A stretch of DNA of 28,151 nucleotides from an uncultured Oscillospiraceae bacterium (GCA_934589665.1 CAKTOJ010000010.1:1-28151), one strand, 5' to 3'; numbered from the stretch's first letter, positions 14,761 to 22,537 are shown. Translations and numbers: made by a program. The notes: a model not told the origin generated them from the sequence alone.

Positions 14761-15912
14761 GTGGAAGAGATGGAACTGAAGGATTACCGCGAGCTGATCG
14801 ATAAGGCGGACGACGAGCTCATGCGCGGCTTTATCGCGCGTATGGAGGTGTCCGCGCAGTTGAGCGCGTATAAAAAGGCGCACGGTCTGCAGGTATATGA
14901 CCCGGCGCGTGAGCGCGCAAAGCTGCTTGAGACCGAAAGCAAGGCACCGGAGGAGCTGCGTGAATATGTCGCGTCGCTCTATTCGCTGCTCTTTGAACTC
15001 AGCCGCAGCTATCAGAACCGGCTTGCCGCCGGCCCGATGGAGCTCTCCGAGCAGATCAGCGCGGCTGTGCGCGACACGCAGCCGCTGTTTCCCGAACGGG
15101 CGACGGTGGCCTGTCAGGGTGTGGAGGGCGCGTATTCGCAGATCGCGTGCAGCCGACTGTTCCGGCGGCCGGATATTCTTTATTTCCCGACGTTCGACGC
15201 GGTGTTCACCGCCATTGAAGAGGGCCGCTGCCCCTACGGCGTGATCCCCGTGGAAAACAGCACAGCCGGTACGGTCAACGCGGTGTATGACCTGATGATG
15301 CAGCATGATTTCCGCATCGTGCGCTCCATCCGGCTGAAGGTGGAGCACAATCTGCTCGTCAAGCCAGGCACAAAGCTTGAGGATATCCGGGAGATTTATT
15401 CCCACGAGCAGGCCATCAACCAGTGCGGCGCGTTTTTGCAGACGCTTACGGATGTCAAGGTCATCCCCTGCGCCAACACGGCAATGGCGGCGAAGATGGT
15501 TGCTGAATCTGGACGCAGCGACGTCGCGGCGCTCTCGTCTCACGCGTGCATGAAGCTCTACGGCCTTGCCTGCCTGAAGGAGGCCGTGCAGAATCAGGAC
15601 AACAACTTTACCCGTTTCATCTGCATTTCCAAAAAGCTGGAGATCTTCCCCGGCGCGGACCGCACCAGCTTCATGGCGGTACTGCCGCATGAGCCCGGTT
15701 CACTCTATAAGCTCCTCTCCCGCTTTTATGCGCAGGGCGTCAACCTCAACAAGCTCGAGAGCCGCCCGATGCCGAACCGCAACTTCGAGTTCATGTTTTA
15801 TTTCGATCTGGAAAGCTCTGTCTATTCCCCTCGCTTCCTTCAGCTCATGGGCGAGCTGCCCACGCTGTGCGAGAAGTTCTCCTACCTCGGAAGCTACAGT
15901 GAGATCGTCTGA
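14761..15912 (+). CDS. pheA: Bifunctional chorismate mutase / prephenate dehydratase PheA
   Basis: A 383-residue P-protein. The N-terminal chorismate mutase domain (about 5-90, LKDYRELIDKADDELMRGFIARM) makes prephenate; the prephenate dehydratase domain (about 110-290) has CQGVEGAYSQIA, IPVENSTAGTVN and the catalytic NFTRF; the C-terminal ACT domain (about 300-375) has HEPGSLYKLL and LESRP, matching the phenylalanine-binding regulatory motifs, so feedback inhibition by Phe is likely. Together with TyrA it covers both branches after chorismate. I chose GTG 14761 because GAAAGGG (14748-14754) is six bases upstream. ATG 14770, with AGGTGG before it, is nearly as good, and ATG 14728 has no ribosome site. 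Confidence 0.94.
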   Translation: MEEMELKDYRELIDKADDELMRGFIARMEVSAQLSAYKKAHGLQVYDPARERAKLLETESKAPEELREYVASLYSLLFELSRSYQNRLAAGPMELSEQISAAVRDTQPLFPERATVACQGVEGAYSQIACSRLFRRPDILYFPTFDAVFTAIEEGRCPYGVIPVENSTAGTVNAVYDLMMQHDFRIVRSIRLKVEHNLLVKPGTKLEDIREIYSHEQAINQCGAFLQTLTDVKVIPCANTAMAAKMVAESGRSDVAALSSHACMKLYGLACLKEAVQNQDNNFTRFICISKKLEIFPGADRTSFMAVLPHEPGSLYKLLSRFYAQGVNLNKLESRPMPNRNFEFMFYFDLESSVYSPRFLQLMGELPTLCEKFSYLGSYSEIV

Positions 15913-15947
15913 CGGGTAGGAAAAAGACACCTGTGCAGAAACTGGAA

Positions 15948-15977
15948 AAACTCTCCGCCGCACGGCGGAGAGTTTTT
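15948..15977 (+). terminator. Terminator after pheA
   Basis: A 12-13 bp stem (15948-15960 with 15963-15975) around a very tight GCAC loop, followed by a run of five T within 15973-15977. It closes the aromatic operon 36 bp after the stop. Confidence 0.88.
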
Positions 15978-16005
15978 GATTTTTATTAAGGAGGCCAAGT
16001 TCGCC

Positions 16006-16034
16006 TTTACTCCGCATGGGCGGTATGCTATACT
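16006..16034 (+). promoter_or_regulatory. Promoter of murA-divIB
   Basis: -35 TTTACT (16006-16011), 17-bp spacer, -10 TATACT (16029-16034) extended by TGC. The untranslated leader would be about 100 nt. Confidence 0.65.
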
Positions 16035-16066
16035 AAAGGTGGCACCTTAGAGCCGTTTTCTCCCCT

Positions 16067-16087
16067 GCTCCGGCGGAACGCCGGAGC
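16067..16087 (+). other. Stable hairpin in the murA leader
   Basis: A perfect 9-bp GC-rich stem (16067-16075 with 16079-16087) with loop GAA, about 54 bp before the murA ATG. It lacks a T-tract, so it is not a terminator. It may affect mRNA stability or translation; no known riboswitch pattern was recognised. Confidence 0.45.
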
Positions 16088-16141
16088 CCCGGCCGCGCAT
16101 ACTATGGGATAGCCTGCGGGCATGGAAAGGGGAGAGCAGCT

Positions 16142-17395
16142 ATGAACTATTTGACCATTGAGGGCGGTTCGCCGCTGTACGGTGAACTGGCGGTGCAGGG
16201 CAGCAAAAACAGCGTCCTGCCGGTGCTGGCGGCGACGATTTTATCCTGCGGTGCGTGCGTGATCGAAAACTGCCCGCGCCTGCGCGACGTGGAGGCGTCC
16301 ATCCGCATCCTGCGCCACCTCGGCTGCCGTGCTGACTGGCATGGAGAGAATCTGGAGGTGGACACCGCGCCGATGACGCGCTGCGATATTCCGGATGAGC
16401 TGATGCGCGAAATGCGTTCGTCCGTCATTTTCCTCGGCGCGATCCTCGCCCGGCAGGGCGAGGCGGTGCTGTCGTATCCGGGCGGGTGCGAGCTGGGGCC
16501 GCGGCCGATCGATCTGCACCTTGCTGCACTTCGTGCGCTGGGCGCAGAGATCGGGGAGTGCGGCGGGGAGCTGCATTGCAGGGCGGAAAAGCTCCTCGGT
16601 ACGGACATCACGCTTGCCATGCCGAGCGTGGGCGCGACGGAAAATGCGGTCCTTGCCGCCTGCGGCGCGGAGGGCACGACCGTGATCTACAACGCTGCGC
16701 GCGAGCCGGAGATCGTTGATCTGCAAGCGCTGCTGCAGAAAATGGGCGCGCGGGTGAATGGCGCGGGGACCTCCATCATCACGGTGGAGGGCGGACGAAT
16801 ACTGCACGGCTGCGTGCACCGGGTTATCGGCGACCGCATCGTATGCGCGACGTATCTGTGCGCCGCCGCGGCGGCGGGCGGAGAGGTGCGGCTCACCGGC
16901 GTGGACTACCGCACGGTGTCCACCGTGGCGCTTTCGCTGACTGAGAGCGGCTGCAGGGTGACGAGCGGAGACGATACCGTTGCGATCAAAAGCTCCGGCG
17001 CGTTGCGCGCGGTGCGTCCTGTGCGCACGGCGCCCTATCCGGGCTTTCCGACCGACGCGCAGCCTGTCCTGATGGCGGCGCTGCTCAAAAGTGAGGGCAG
17101 CACGGTCTTTGTGGAAAATATTTTTGAAAACCGCTATCGGCAGGTTGACGAATTTTCCCGTATGGGCGCAGAGGTCCGCGTAGCGGGGCGTGTGGCCGTG
17201 GTGAGCGGTGTGAAGCGGCTCCACGGCGCGGCGGTGAAGTGTACCGATCTGCGTGGCGGCGCGGCGCTTGTGATTGCAGGCCTTGCCGCGGAGGGGACGA
17301 CACGTGTGACGGAGATCGATCATATCGACCGGGGCTACGCCGCCATTGAGTGTGACCTTGCCCGGCTCGGCGCGCGGATACGGCGGGCGGCATGA
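16142..17395 (+). CDS. murA: UDP-N-acetylglucosamine 1-carboxyvinyltransferase MurA
   Basis: A 417-residue cytosolic enzyme that transfers enolpyruvate from PEP to UDP-GlcNAc, the first committed step of peptidoglycan synthesis and the fosfomycin target. The N-terminus has GSKNSVLPVLAATIL (substrate lysine and asparagine). The active-site loop is PGGCELGPRPIDLHL with Cys116, so the fosfomycin-sensitive Cys form is present rather than the Asp form. Further motifs: PSVGATENAVLAA and YPGFPTDAQPVLMA. The ATG follows GGAAAGGGGAGAG. It opens the second dcw block; divIB follows 28 bp after the stop. Confidence 0.96.
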   Translation: MNYLTIEGGSPLYGELAVQGSKNSVLPVLAATILSCGACVIENCPRLRDVEASIRILRHLGCRADWHGENLEVDTAPMTRCDIPDELMREMRSSVIFLGAILARQGEAVLSYPGGCELGPRPIDLHLAALRALGAEIGECGGELHCRAEKLLGTDITLAMPSVGATENAVLAACGAEGTTVIYNAAREPEIVDLQALLQKMGARVNGAGTSIITVEGGRILHGCVHRVIGDRIVCATYLCAAAAAGGEVRLTGVDYRTVSTVALSLTESGCRVTSGDDTVAIKSSGALRAVRPVRTAPYPGFPTDAQPVLMAALLKSEGSTVFVENIFENRYRQVDEFSRMGAEVRVAGRVAVVSGVKRLHGAAVKCTDLRGGAALVIAGLAAEGTTRVTEIDHIDRGYAAIECDLARLGARIRRAA

Positions 17396-17423
17396 CATAA
17401 AAAGAAAAGGAAAACGATATTAC

Positions 17424-18182
17424 ATGGCACGAAAACGCAGTACGAACCGGCGGCGCAGAAGAGGGAGATTTTCCGCGCTCGTCAGGCTTTTGTGCACGCT
17501 GCTTATCGCGTGCGCGATCGTCGCCGCGATGACGCTTTTTTTTAAGGTACAGACGATCGTTGTCGACGGCGGCGAACGGTATGGAAAGGAAGAGATCATT
17601 GCCGCCTCCGGCGTGAAGCTGGAGGATAACCTCTTCCTGCTCAATAAATACAGCGTGGCGCAGACGATTTTTGAGAAGCTCCCCTACGTGGAGGAGGCGG
17701 CGATCAACCGAAAGCTGCCCGATACGCTGGTCATCACGGTGCGCGAGTGCACTGCCGCCGCGGGGATCGAGGCGGGCGGCGGCTTCTGGCTTATCAGCGA
17801 AAACGGGAAGCTTCTGGAGCTTGTGCAGACCGTGCCGCAAGGCTACCCGGCGGTCAGCGGCGTTGAGCTGATCGACCCGGCGGCGAGCGGAGAGCTTTCG
17901 TTCGGTGAGGAGCATGCGGCGGCGGAGAACCGCCTGCTCGACATTCTCCACGCGGCGAATGAGTACGGCATGCTTGCAGGCGTTGGCAGCATCGACCTTT
18001 CCGACGCTACGGCTATCGAGATGGACTATCTCGGCCGCTTCCGCGTCAAGCTTCCGTGGGACGCCGATATGGAACGGATCTTCCGCGGTGTTCAGCAGCT
18101 GGTCAACTCGCTGGAGGCCAATGAGACCGGCGAGGTCAACCTGATGATGGATGGTGAGATCCGCTTCATCCCGGCGGCGTGA
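17424..18182 (+). CDS. divIB: Cell division protein DivIB/FtsQ
   Basis: A 252-residue bitopic division protein: Arg/Lys-rich cytoplasmic N-terminus (1-16), one transmembrane helix (about 17-40), then a POTRA domain (about 41-112, FKVQTIVVDGGERYGKEEIIAASG through RKLPDTLVITVREC) and a C-terminal beta domain. DivIB works with FtsL and DivIC in the septal complex. I chose ATG 17424 because AAAGGAAAA lies before it; an upstream in-frame codon at 17346 is within murA. It lies between murA and ftsZ, a common Clostridia order. The sequence is poorly conserved outside the POTRA domain, which is normal. Confidence 0.88.
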   Translation: MARKRSTNRRRRRGRFSALVRLLCTLLIACAIVAAMTLFFKVQTIVVDGGERYGKEEIIAASGVKLEDNLFLLNKYSVAQTIFEKLPYVEEAAINRKLPDTLVITVRECTAAAGIEAGGGFWLISENGKLLELVQTVPQGYPAVSGVELIDPAASGELSFGEEHAAAENRLLDILHAANEYGMLAGVGSIDLSDATAIEMDYLGRFRVKLPWDADMERIFRGVQQLVNSLEANETGEVNLMMDGEIRFIPAA

Positions 18183-18218
18183 GAGGAAAAAACTTTTCGG
18201 GGAAATCGCCCTCGGCTA

Positions 18219-18247
18219 TTGACCGCGGGGGAAAAGCGTTATACAAT
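18219..18247 (+). promoter_or_regulatory. Sigma-A promoter of ftsZ
   Basis: -35 TTGACC (18219-18224), 17-bp spacer, -10 TACAAT (18242-18247), about 85 bp upstream of the ftsZ ATG. A GC-rich dyad with GATGC/GCATC ends and a GCGT/ACGC core follows at about 18268-18304 in the leader. Confidence 0.75.
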
Positions 18248-18331
18248 AGTTTATTATAGGATTTACCTGATGCTGCGGCGTTTTCGACGCGGAGCGCCCG
18301 CATCATACCAGTGATAGCAGGAGGAACCGAT

Positions 18332-19456
18332 ATGGCATTCGGATTGGATACCGGCGTTGAAAACGTCGTTAGGATCAAGGTCATCGGCGTGGGCGGCGGC
18401 GGCAACAATGTTGTCAACCGCATGGTGCGCTCCGGGACTCGCGGCGTGGACTTCGTTGCGGTCAATACCGATAAGCAGGCGCTCAATGTTTCCAGCGCCA
18501 CCTATAAAATCCAGATCGGCGAGAAGCTGACGCACGGTCAGGGCGCGGGCAGCGATCCTGAGGTCGGCCGCAAGAGCGCGGAAGAGAGCCGCGCACAGAT
18601 CTCCAAGGCGCTCGAGGACACCGACATGGTGTTCATCACCGCCGGCATGGGCGGCGGCACCGGCACGGGCGGCGCGCCTATCGTGGCCGAGATCGCCCGT
18701 GAGATGGGCATTTTGACCGTTGGCGTCGTTACCAAGCCCTTCGGCTTTGAGGGCCGCCGCCGCATGCAGCAGGCGGAAAAGGGCATTGAGGAGCTTCAGA
18801 GCAAGGTCGACTCCCTTGTTATCATCCCCAACGAACGGCTCAAGCATGCGACCGATCAGAAGATCACCTTCGCCAATGCGTTTGAAATCGCGGACGATGT
18901 GCTCCGTCAGGCGGTGCAGTCCATTTCTGACCTTATCCGTGATACGGGCTTCATCAATCTTGACTTTGCCGATGTAACCGCCATTATGAAAAATGCAGGC
19001 ATGGCGCACATGGGCGTCGGCCGAGCAGCCGGCAAGGGCAAGGCGGAGGAGGCCGCGCGCATGGCAATCTCCAGCCCGCTGCTGGAAACGTCGATCCATG
19101 GCGCGCGCGGTGTGCTCATCAATGTTACCGGCTCGATGGACATTGGTCTCGAGGAGGTCGAGCAGGCTGCGTCTCTGGTGCAGGATGCCGTCCATCCCGA
19201 CGCGCTGACCATCTTCGGCGCGACCTTCGACGAGACGATGGACGACGAGATTCGCGTGACCGTCATTGCCACCGGCTTTGCCGACGGAAAGAGCGCCGCT
19301 CCCGCTGAAGAAAAGAAGGCTGAGGAGACGCCGAAGGCGGGCATCGAGCCGATCAACTTTGAGGCGGACAAGGCTGCTGCCGAGGCGGAGAAAAAGGAAG
19401 AGGAAGAGGACGATCCGTTCGCCGATATCTTCAAAATCTTCAACCGCGAGCACTGA
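18332..19456 (+). CDS. ftsZ: Cell division protein FtsZ
   Basis: A 374-residue tubulin-like GTPase that forms the Z ring at midcell. The GTP-binding region is visible as [13 protein letters not shown] (N-terminal glycine loop) and the tubulin signature [10 protein letters not shown] (about 107-116); the T7 catalytic loop is in [21 protein letters not shown] charged, variable linker (about 320-360, many Glu, Lys and Ala) leads to a conserved C-terminal peptide ending [10 protein letters not shown], expected to bind FtsA or SepF partners. I chose ATG 18332 with AGGAGG (18319-18324) seven bases upstream. ftsZ has its own promoter and a strong terminator. ftsA is not adjacent. Confidence 0.97.
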   Translation: MAFGLDTGVENVVRIKVIGVGGGGNNVVNRMVRSGTRGVDFVAVNTDKQALNVSSATYKIQIGEKLTHGQGAGSDPEVGRKSAEESRAQISKALEDTDMVFITAGMGGGTGTGGAPIVAEIAREMGILTVGVVTKPFGFEGRRRMQQAEKGIEELQSKVDSLVIIPNERLKHATDQKITFANAFEIADDVLRQAVQSISDLIRDTGFINLDFADVTAIMKNAGMAHMGVGRAAGKGKAEEAARMAISSPLLETSIHGARGVLINVTGSMDIGLEEVEQAASLVQDAVHPDALTIFGATFDETMDDEIRVTVIATGFADGKSAAPAEEKKAEETPKAGIEPINFEADKAAAEAEKKEEEEDDPFADIFKIFNREH

Positions 19457-19479
19457 AATTGAATTTGCTGAAATTTTCC

Positions 19480-19509
19480 AAAAACCGCAGGCTTTGGCCT
19501 GCGGTTTTT
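19480..19509 (+). terminator. Terminator after ftsZ
   Basis: A perfect 13-bp stem (19480-19492 with 19497-19509), loop TTTG, with A-tract and T-tract inside the stem ends and further T residues after. Strong, probably bidirectional. Confidence 0.92.
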
Positions 19510-19521
19510 GTTTTGCATCCA

Positions 19522-19567
19522 CGCCGCTGAAAAGGAAAATTCCTCCATGCCAGCGGCGCTATTTTTT
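19522..19567 (+). terminator. Possible second (tandem) terminator after ftsZ
   Basis: An 8-bp GC-rich stem (19522-19529 with 19551-19558) with a 21-nt loop that contains GGAAAATTCC, followed by a T-run at 19562-19567. The large loop makes it weaker than the preceding one. Confidence 0.42.
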
Positions 19568-19614
19568 GCCCCGTCTATTTTCCGCGCCTTTGCAGAAAGT
19601 AAGTGAGCCGCGAA

Positions 19615-19658
19615 AAACGGCAAAACAAACTTCAAAAAGAATGCCGTTTCTTTTTGAA
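19615..19658 (+). other. Two interlocking dyads before spoIVB (possible pseudoknot)
   Basis: Dyad A pairs AAACGGCA (19615-19622) with TGCCGTTT (19642-19649). Dyad B pairs TTCAAAAAG (19631-19639) with CTTTTTGAA (19650-19658). The loop of B contains the 3' arm of A, so the two are compatible with an H-type pseudoknot ending six bases before the spoIVB ribosome site. Both pairings are perfect; a function is inference. Confidence 0.4.
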
Positions 19659-19675
19659 AAATGAGAGGTGATGGA

Positions 19676-20752
19676 ATGGATGAAAGACGGCGGAAGAGAA
19701 GCGGGCGGCTCGCCGGAGCGGCCATGTGCGCGGTGCTGGCCTTTACACTCTCCACATTGTCCGTGACCGCGGAAGCGGTAAGCATTCCGACGGCACGCAG
19801 CGGCACGCAGGCCAAAATGCTTGTGCCGGTCGGCAGAGCGATCGGAGTCAAGCTCTTTGCTGAAGGTGTTCTGGTGGTCGCGCTCTCGGAGGAAAAAGAC
19901 GCGCCTGCGCATAAAGGCGGCATAAAGATCGGTGATCTGATCCTGTCCATGAACGGTACGGACATTGATTCGACCGAGCATTTACAGTCACTGCTTGCGG
20001 CAAATGAAGGGCGGGAGGCGGTGTTCGATGTGCGCCGCGGCACGCGGATTCACAAGCTGACGGTTACGCCCCTGGCGGATGAGAAGGGGACCTATCGGCT
20101 TGGTGCGTGGATCCGTGATAGTATGGCCGGCATCGGCACCGTAACCTTTTACGATCCGCAGACAGGCACATTTGCGGCGCTCGGCCACGGCATCACGGAT
20201 GTGGATACCGGAAGGCTCATGCCGCTCTCACGCGGCAGCGTGATGGCGGCAAATGTCAAGGCGGTGCGGCGGGGTGAGAGCGGAGTGCCCGGCGAGCTGA
20301 GGGGAGACTTTGATTTGACGCATGACCTCGGCGTATTGTACGCCAACACGGATTGCGGAATCTTCGGCGTATTATCTGAGGAAAACCGGCCAAACGCCTG
20401 CGGTGAGGCGCTTTCTCTGGCCTCGCGCGCGGATGTGCATGCGGGGAAAGCGATTATTCTGGCGAACTGCGAGGGCGGTGAGGTATGTGAGTACGGAATC
20501 GAAATTGAAAAGCTTTACAGCGGCACTGCCCCCACGCGCAATCTGCTTCTGCGCGTGACCGATCCTGTGCTGCTTGCGCTCACCGGCGGCATTGTGCAGG
20601 GAATGAGCGGCAGCCCCATCGTGCAGGATGGAAAGCTTGTCGGCGCGGTGACGCATGTTCTTGTCGATGATCCGACAAGAGGTTATGGAATTTTGATTGA
20701 AAATATGCTCGCCGCAGGCGGCCTCGGCGGCGAGCAGCCGGCGTCCGCGTGA
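19676..20752 (+). CDS. spoIVB: SpoIVB peptidase (stage IV sporulation protein B, family S55)
   Basis: A 358-residue serine peptidase secreted by the forespore into the intermembrane space. In Bacillus it cleaves SpoIVFA and so triggers pro-sigma-K processing. N-terminal hydrophobic segment (about 12-35, signal or anchor), PDZ domain (about 55-140, HKGGIKIGDLILSMNG), then the S55 domain with GHGITD (His171) and GMSGSPI (Ser311 and Ser313, the catalytic serine lying in this motif). It is shorter than the Bacillus protein, mainly at the N-terminus. I chose ATG 19676 because AGAGGT (19664-19669) is six bases upstream. spo0A follows, the conserved endospore-former order. I could not identify a sigma-G promoter. 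Confidence 0.94.
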   Translation: MDERRRKRSGRLAGAAMCAVLAFTLSTLSVTAEAVSIPTARSGTQAKMLVPVGRAIGVKLFAEGVLVVALSEEKDAPAHKGGIKIGDLILSMNGTDIDSTEHLQSLLAANEGREAVFDVRRGTRIHKLTVTPLADEKGTYRLGAWIRDSMAGIGTVTFYDPQTGTFAALGHGITDVDTGRLMPLSRGSVMAANVKAVRRGESGVPGELRGDFDLTHDLGVLYANTDCGIFGVLSEENRPNACGEALSLASRADVHAGKAIILANCEGGEVCEYGIEIEKLYSGTAPTRNLLLRVTDPVLLALTGGIVQGMSGSPIVQDGKLVGAVTHVLVDDPTRGYGILIENMLAAGGLGGEQPASA

Positions 20753-20758
20753 CGCGCA

Positions 20759-20789
20759 GCGGCGGCGGAGAAAAGCACTCCGCCGCCGC
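20759..20789 (+). other. GC-rich hairpin after spoIVB without T-tract
   Basis: A perfect 12-bp stem (20759-20770 with 20778-20789), loop AAAAGCA, followed by ATAAAAT instead of a T-run. It may protect the mRNA 3' end or be a factor-dependent stop; weak as an intrinsic terminator. Confidence 0.45.
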
Positions 20790-20820
20790 ATAAAATACGG
20801 CAAATTCGCCTGTCAGATCC

Positions 20821-20848
20821 TGTCGAACGGTTTTTGACGGTATCGACA
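20821..20848 (+). promoter_or_regulatory. Inverted pair of 0A boxes upstream of spo0A
   Basis: TGTCGAA (20821-20827), a perfect match to the Spo0A binding box, faces ATCGACA (20842-20848, six of seven on the opposite strand). They form a TGTCGA/TCGACA inverted repeat just upstream of the spo0A -35 element. Spo0A autoregulation is well known in spore formers; occupancy here is inferred. Confidence 0.65.
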
Positions 20849-20857
20849 AAAAATCGC

Positions 20858-20886
20858 TTGAAAATACTGTCTTATCATGCTATTTT
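20858..20886 (+). promoter_or_regulatory. Sigma-A promoter of spo0A
   Basis: -35 TTGAAA (20858-20863), 17-bp spacer, -10 TATTTT (20881-20886) extended by TGC. A perfect 6+1+6 palindrome AATACG-T-CGTATT (20903-20915) lies in the early leader. I did not see a clear sigma-H promoter. Confidence 0.68.
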
Positions 20887-20970
20887 ATAGGTGAGGCAAG
20901 ACAATACGTCGTATTTCCGTCGCAAACGTGTTCCCGATGCCGAAATTCAATGAGGAGAGGAAATTGGTAC

Positions 20971-21729
20971 ATGGAAAACAGAATCAAGGTCGTTTTGGCC
21001 GATGCGAACGAAGACTTCCGAGAGATACTGCAGCAGACGATAGAAAAGACGGGTGAATTTCATGTGGTGGGAAGCGCCGGTGACGGCGCACAGGCGTGGC
21101 GGCTGATCGTACAGAATGAACCGCAGCTTGTCATTGCAGACGTTGTATTGCCTGAGCTTGACGGCTTATCACTGCTCAGCCGCATGGCGGATCTTCCGGA
21201 AAAGCCGAAAACGATCATGGTTTCTGCATTTTACCGGGAACAGCTTGTGATGCAGGCGATGGAAAAGGGTGCGGCCTATTTCATGGCGAAACCCTGTGAG
21301 ACGGAATCTCTTATGGAGAGAATGCGGCAGACCGTGCGAGAGGAGCCGGCCGGACAGGAGGACACATCCCTCGCGCTTGAGCGCATGGTCACCTCCATCA
21401 TCCATGAGGTCGGCGTTCCGGCGCACATCAAAGGCTACCAGTATGTCCGCGAGGCGATTGTCATTGCCGTGCAGGACATGGATGTCATCAATGCCGTGAC
21501 GAAGGTGCTTTATCCCGAAGTTGCGCGGCGCTACAACACGACGGCCTCGCGTGTGGAACGCGCTGTGCGCCACGCGATCGAGACGGCATGGGACCGCGGC
21601 GATCTGGAGACGCTCCAGCGCTACTTCGGCTACACGGTCAACTCTACGAAGGGAAAGCCTACCAACAGCGAGTTCATTGCCATGATCGCAGATCGCATCC
21701 GCTTACAGCTTAAAATAAGAAACGCATAA
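20971..21729 (+). CDS. spo0A: Sporulation master regulator Spo0A
   Basis: A 252-residue response regulator. The receiver domain (about 5-120) has the phospho-acceptor Asp57 in [14 protein letters not shown], the switch Ser in TIMVSAF and Lys in FMAKPC. The DNA-binding effector domain (about 145-252) has the Spo0A recognition helix [20 protein letters not shown] and the near-invariant FGYTV...[15 protein letters not shown] block. When phosphorylated it binds TGTCGAA boxes and starts sporulation. Odd point: the acidic-pocket pair, usually Asp-Asp, reads Asp11-Ala12 (LADANED). ATG 20971 follows GAGGAGAGGAAA at slightly long spacing. A pair of 0A boxes precedes the promoter. Confidence 0.97.
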   Translation: MENRIKVVLADANEDFREILQQTIEKTGEFHVVGSAGDGAQAWRLIVQNEPQLVIADVVLPELDGLSLLSRMADLPEKPKTIMVSAFYREQLVMQAMEKGAAYFMAKPCETESLMERMRQTVREEPAGQEDTSLALERMVTSIIHEVGVPAHIKGYQYVREAIVIAVQDMDVINAVTKVLYPEVARRYNTTASRVERAVRHAIETAWDRGDLETLQRYFGYTVNSTKGKPTNSEFIAMIADRIRLQLKIRNA

Positions 21730-21730
21730 G

Positions 21731-21769
21731 AAGAAGGCCCCCGCGGCACAGACCGCGGGGCCTTCTTTT
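21731..21769 (+). terminator. Terminator after spo0A
   Basis: A stem of about 15 bp with one bulged C (21731-21746 with 21753-21767), loop CACAGA, ending in TTTT. Strong. Confidence 0.9.
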
Positions 21770-21779
21770 AAAGCCTCTC

Positions 21780-21808
21780 TTGACATTTTCCGCGCAGTGT
21801 TATACGAT
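21780..21808 (+). promoter_or_regulatory. Sigma-A promoter of the cupin-TSCPD operon
   Basis: Perfect -35 TTGACA (21780-21785), 17-bp spacer, -10 TACGAT (21803-21808), about 33 bp before the cupin ATG. Confidence 0.75.
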
Positions 21809-21840
21809 TTCTGTCAAACCCGGATGAAGGAGATGTTTTT

Positions 21841-22188
21841 ATGATCATTCGTGCGGAGGATCGCAAGCAGATGCTCATGCCGAACGCCCGCGGCGGTGAA
21901 GGGACGGTCGACAAGCGCGACTATGTTCTCGAGCATATGCCGGAGAACGCGAAAATGTTTGCTGAGATCCGTCTGGAGGCCGGCTGCTCGCTGGGGACGC
22001 ATACCCATGTCGGCGAGTACGAGGTGTTTTTCTTCGAGGAAGGCGAGATTACGCTCAACGACAACGGAACAGAACGCAAGATGCATCCGGGCGATTTTGC
22101 CATCTGCTATGACGGCGAGAGCCACGGCATCGCCAACCATACCGACCGGCCGGCTGCGCTGTATGCGGCCATTATCAAAACCAAGTGA
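21841..22188 (+). CDS. Small cupin-domain protein
   Basis: A 115-residue single-domain cupin (Cupin_2 type) with no signal peptide. The first cupin motif gives metal ligands His54, His56 and Glu61 (THTHVGEYE) and the second supplies His95 (DGESHGI), so a mononuclear metal site is intact. GDFAICYDGESHGI and the C-terminal RPAALYAAIIK strand complete the barrel. The substrate is unknown; such proteins range from isomerases and dioxygenases to sugar or ligand sensors. Ribosome site AAGGAG precedes the ATG. It shares a promoter with the TSCPD gene 10 bp downstream, so the two may act in one pathway (inference). Confidence 0.85.
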   Translation: MIIRAEDRKQMLMPNARGGEGTVDKRDYVLEHMPENAKMFAEIRLEAGCSLGTHTHVGEYEVFFFEEGEITLNDNGTERKMHPGDFAICYDGESHGIANHTDRPAALYAAIIKTK

Positions 22189-22198
22189 GGAAAAAACA

Positions 22199-22465
22199 AT
22201 GACTTATACCTATTACCCCAAGGGAACCTGCTCCAGACAGATGGAGGTGGACGTGGAAAACGGCATCATTGAGGATGCGCGTGTGATCGGCGGCTGCAGC
22301 GGCAATCTTCAGGGCATTGTGAGCCTGATCCGCGGCATGAAGGCCGAGGACGCGATCGAGCGGATGCGCGGCATCCGCTGCGGCGCCAAGCCGACCTCTT
22401 GCCCCGACCAGCTGTCCATTGCGCTGACAAGAGCGCTGGAGGAGGCAAAAAAAGAAAATGCATGA
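22199..22465 (+). CDS. TSCPD-domain protein (TIGR03905-like), function unknown
   Basis: An 88-residue protein named after its conserved TSCPD motif, here CGAKPTSCPDQLSIAL, with further conserved blocks YYPKGTCSRQM and VIGGCSGNLQGI. Conserved cysteines in CSRQ, GGCSGN, RCGAK and TSCPD suggest metal or cofactor binding, as in the C-terminal domain of B12-dependent ribonucleotide reductases where TSCPD domains also occur. No enzyme activity is established for the stand-alone form. ATG 22199 follows GAGGAA. It is cotranscribed with the cupin and followed by a terminator. Confidence 0.85.
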   Translation: MTYTYYPKGTCSRQMEVDVENGIIEDARVIGGCSGNLQGIVSLIRGMKAEDAIERMRGIRCGAKPTSCPDQLSIALTRALEEAKKENA

Positions 22466-22468
22466 AGC

Positions 22469-22500
22469 AAAAAGGCTTTGCCTGCCGGCAGGGCCTTTTT
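22469..22500 (+). terminator. Terminator after the TSCPD gene
   Basis: Outer 7-bp stem AAAAAGG/CCTTTTT (22469-22475 with 22494-22500) with an inner CCTG/CAGG stem around CCGG, ending in five T. It begins four bases after the stop. Confidence 0.8.
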
Positions 22501-22537
22501 ACGCTGACTGTGAACCGGAGAGAAAGAGAATGAAACG

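Noticed and set aside
18268..18304. Terminator or riboswitch before ftsZ
   Set aside because: A GC-rich dyad exists but has no T-tract and no known aptamer pattern; it lies in the leader of a clear promoter.
19510..19675. Sigma-G promoter for spoIVB
   Set aside because: Expected from biology, but I could not find a convincing pair of -35 and -10 elements with correct spacing, so none is annotated.
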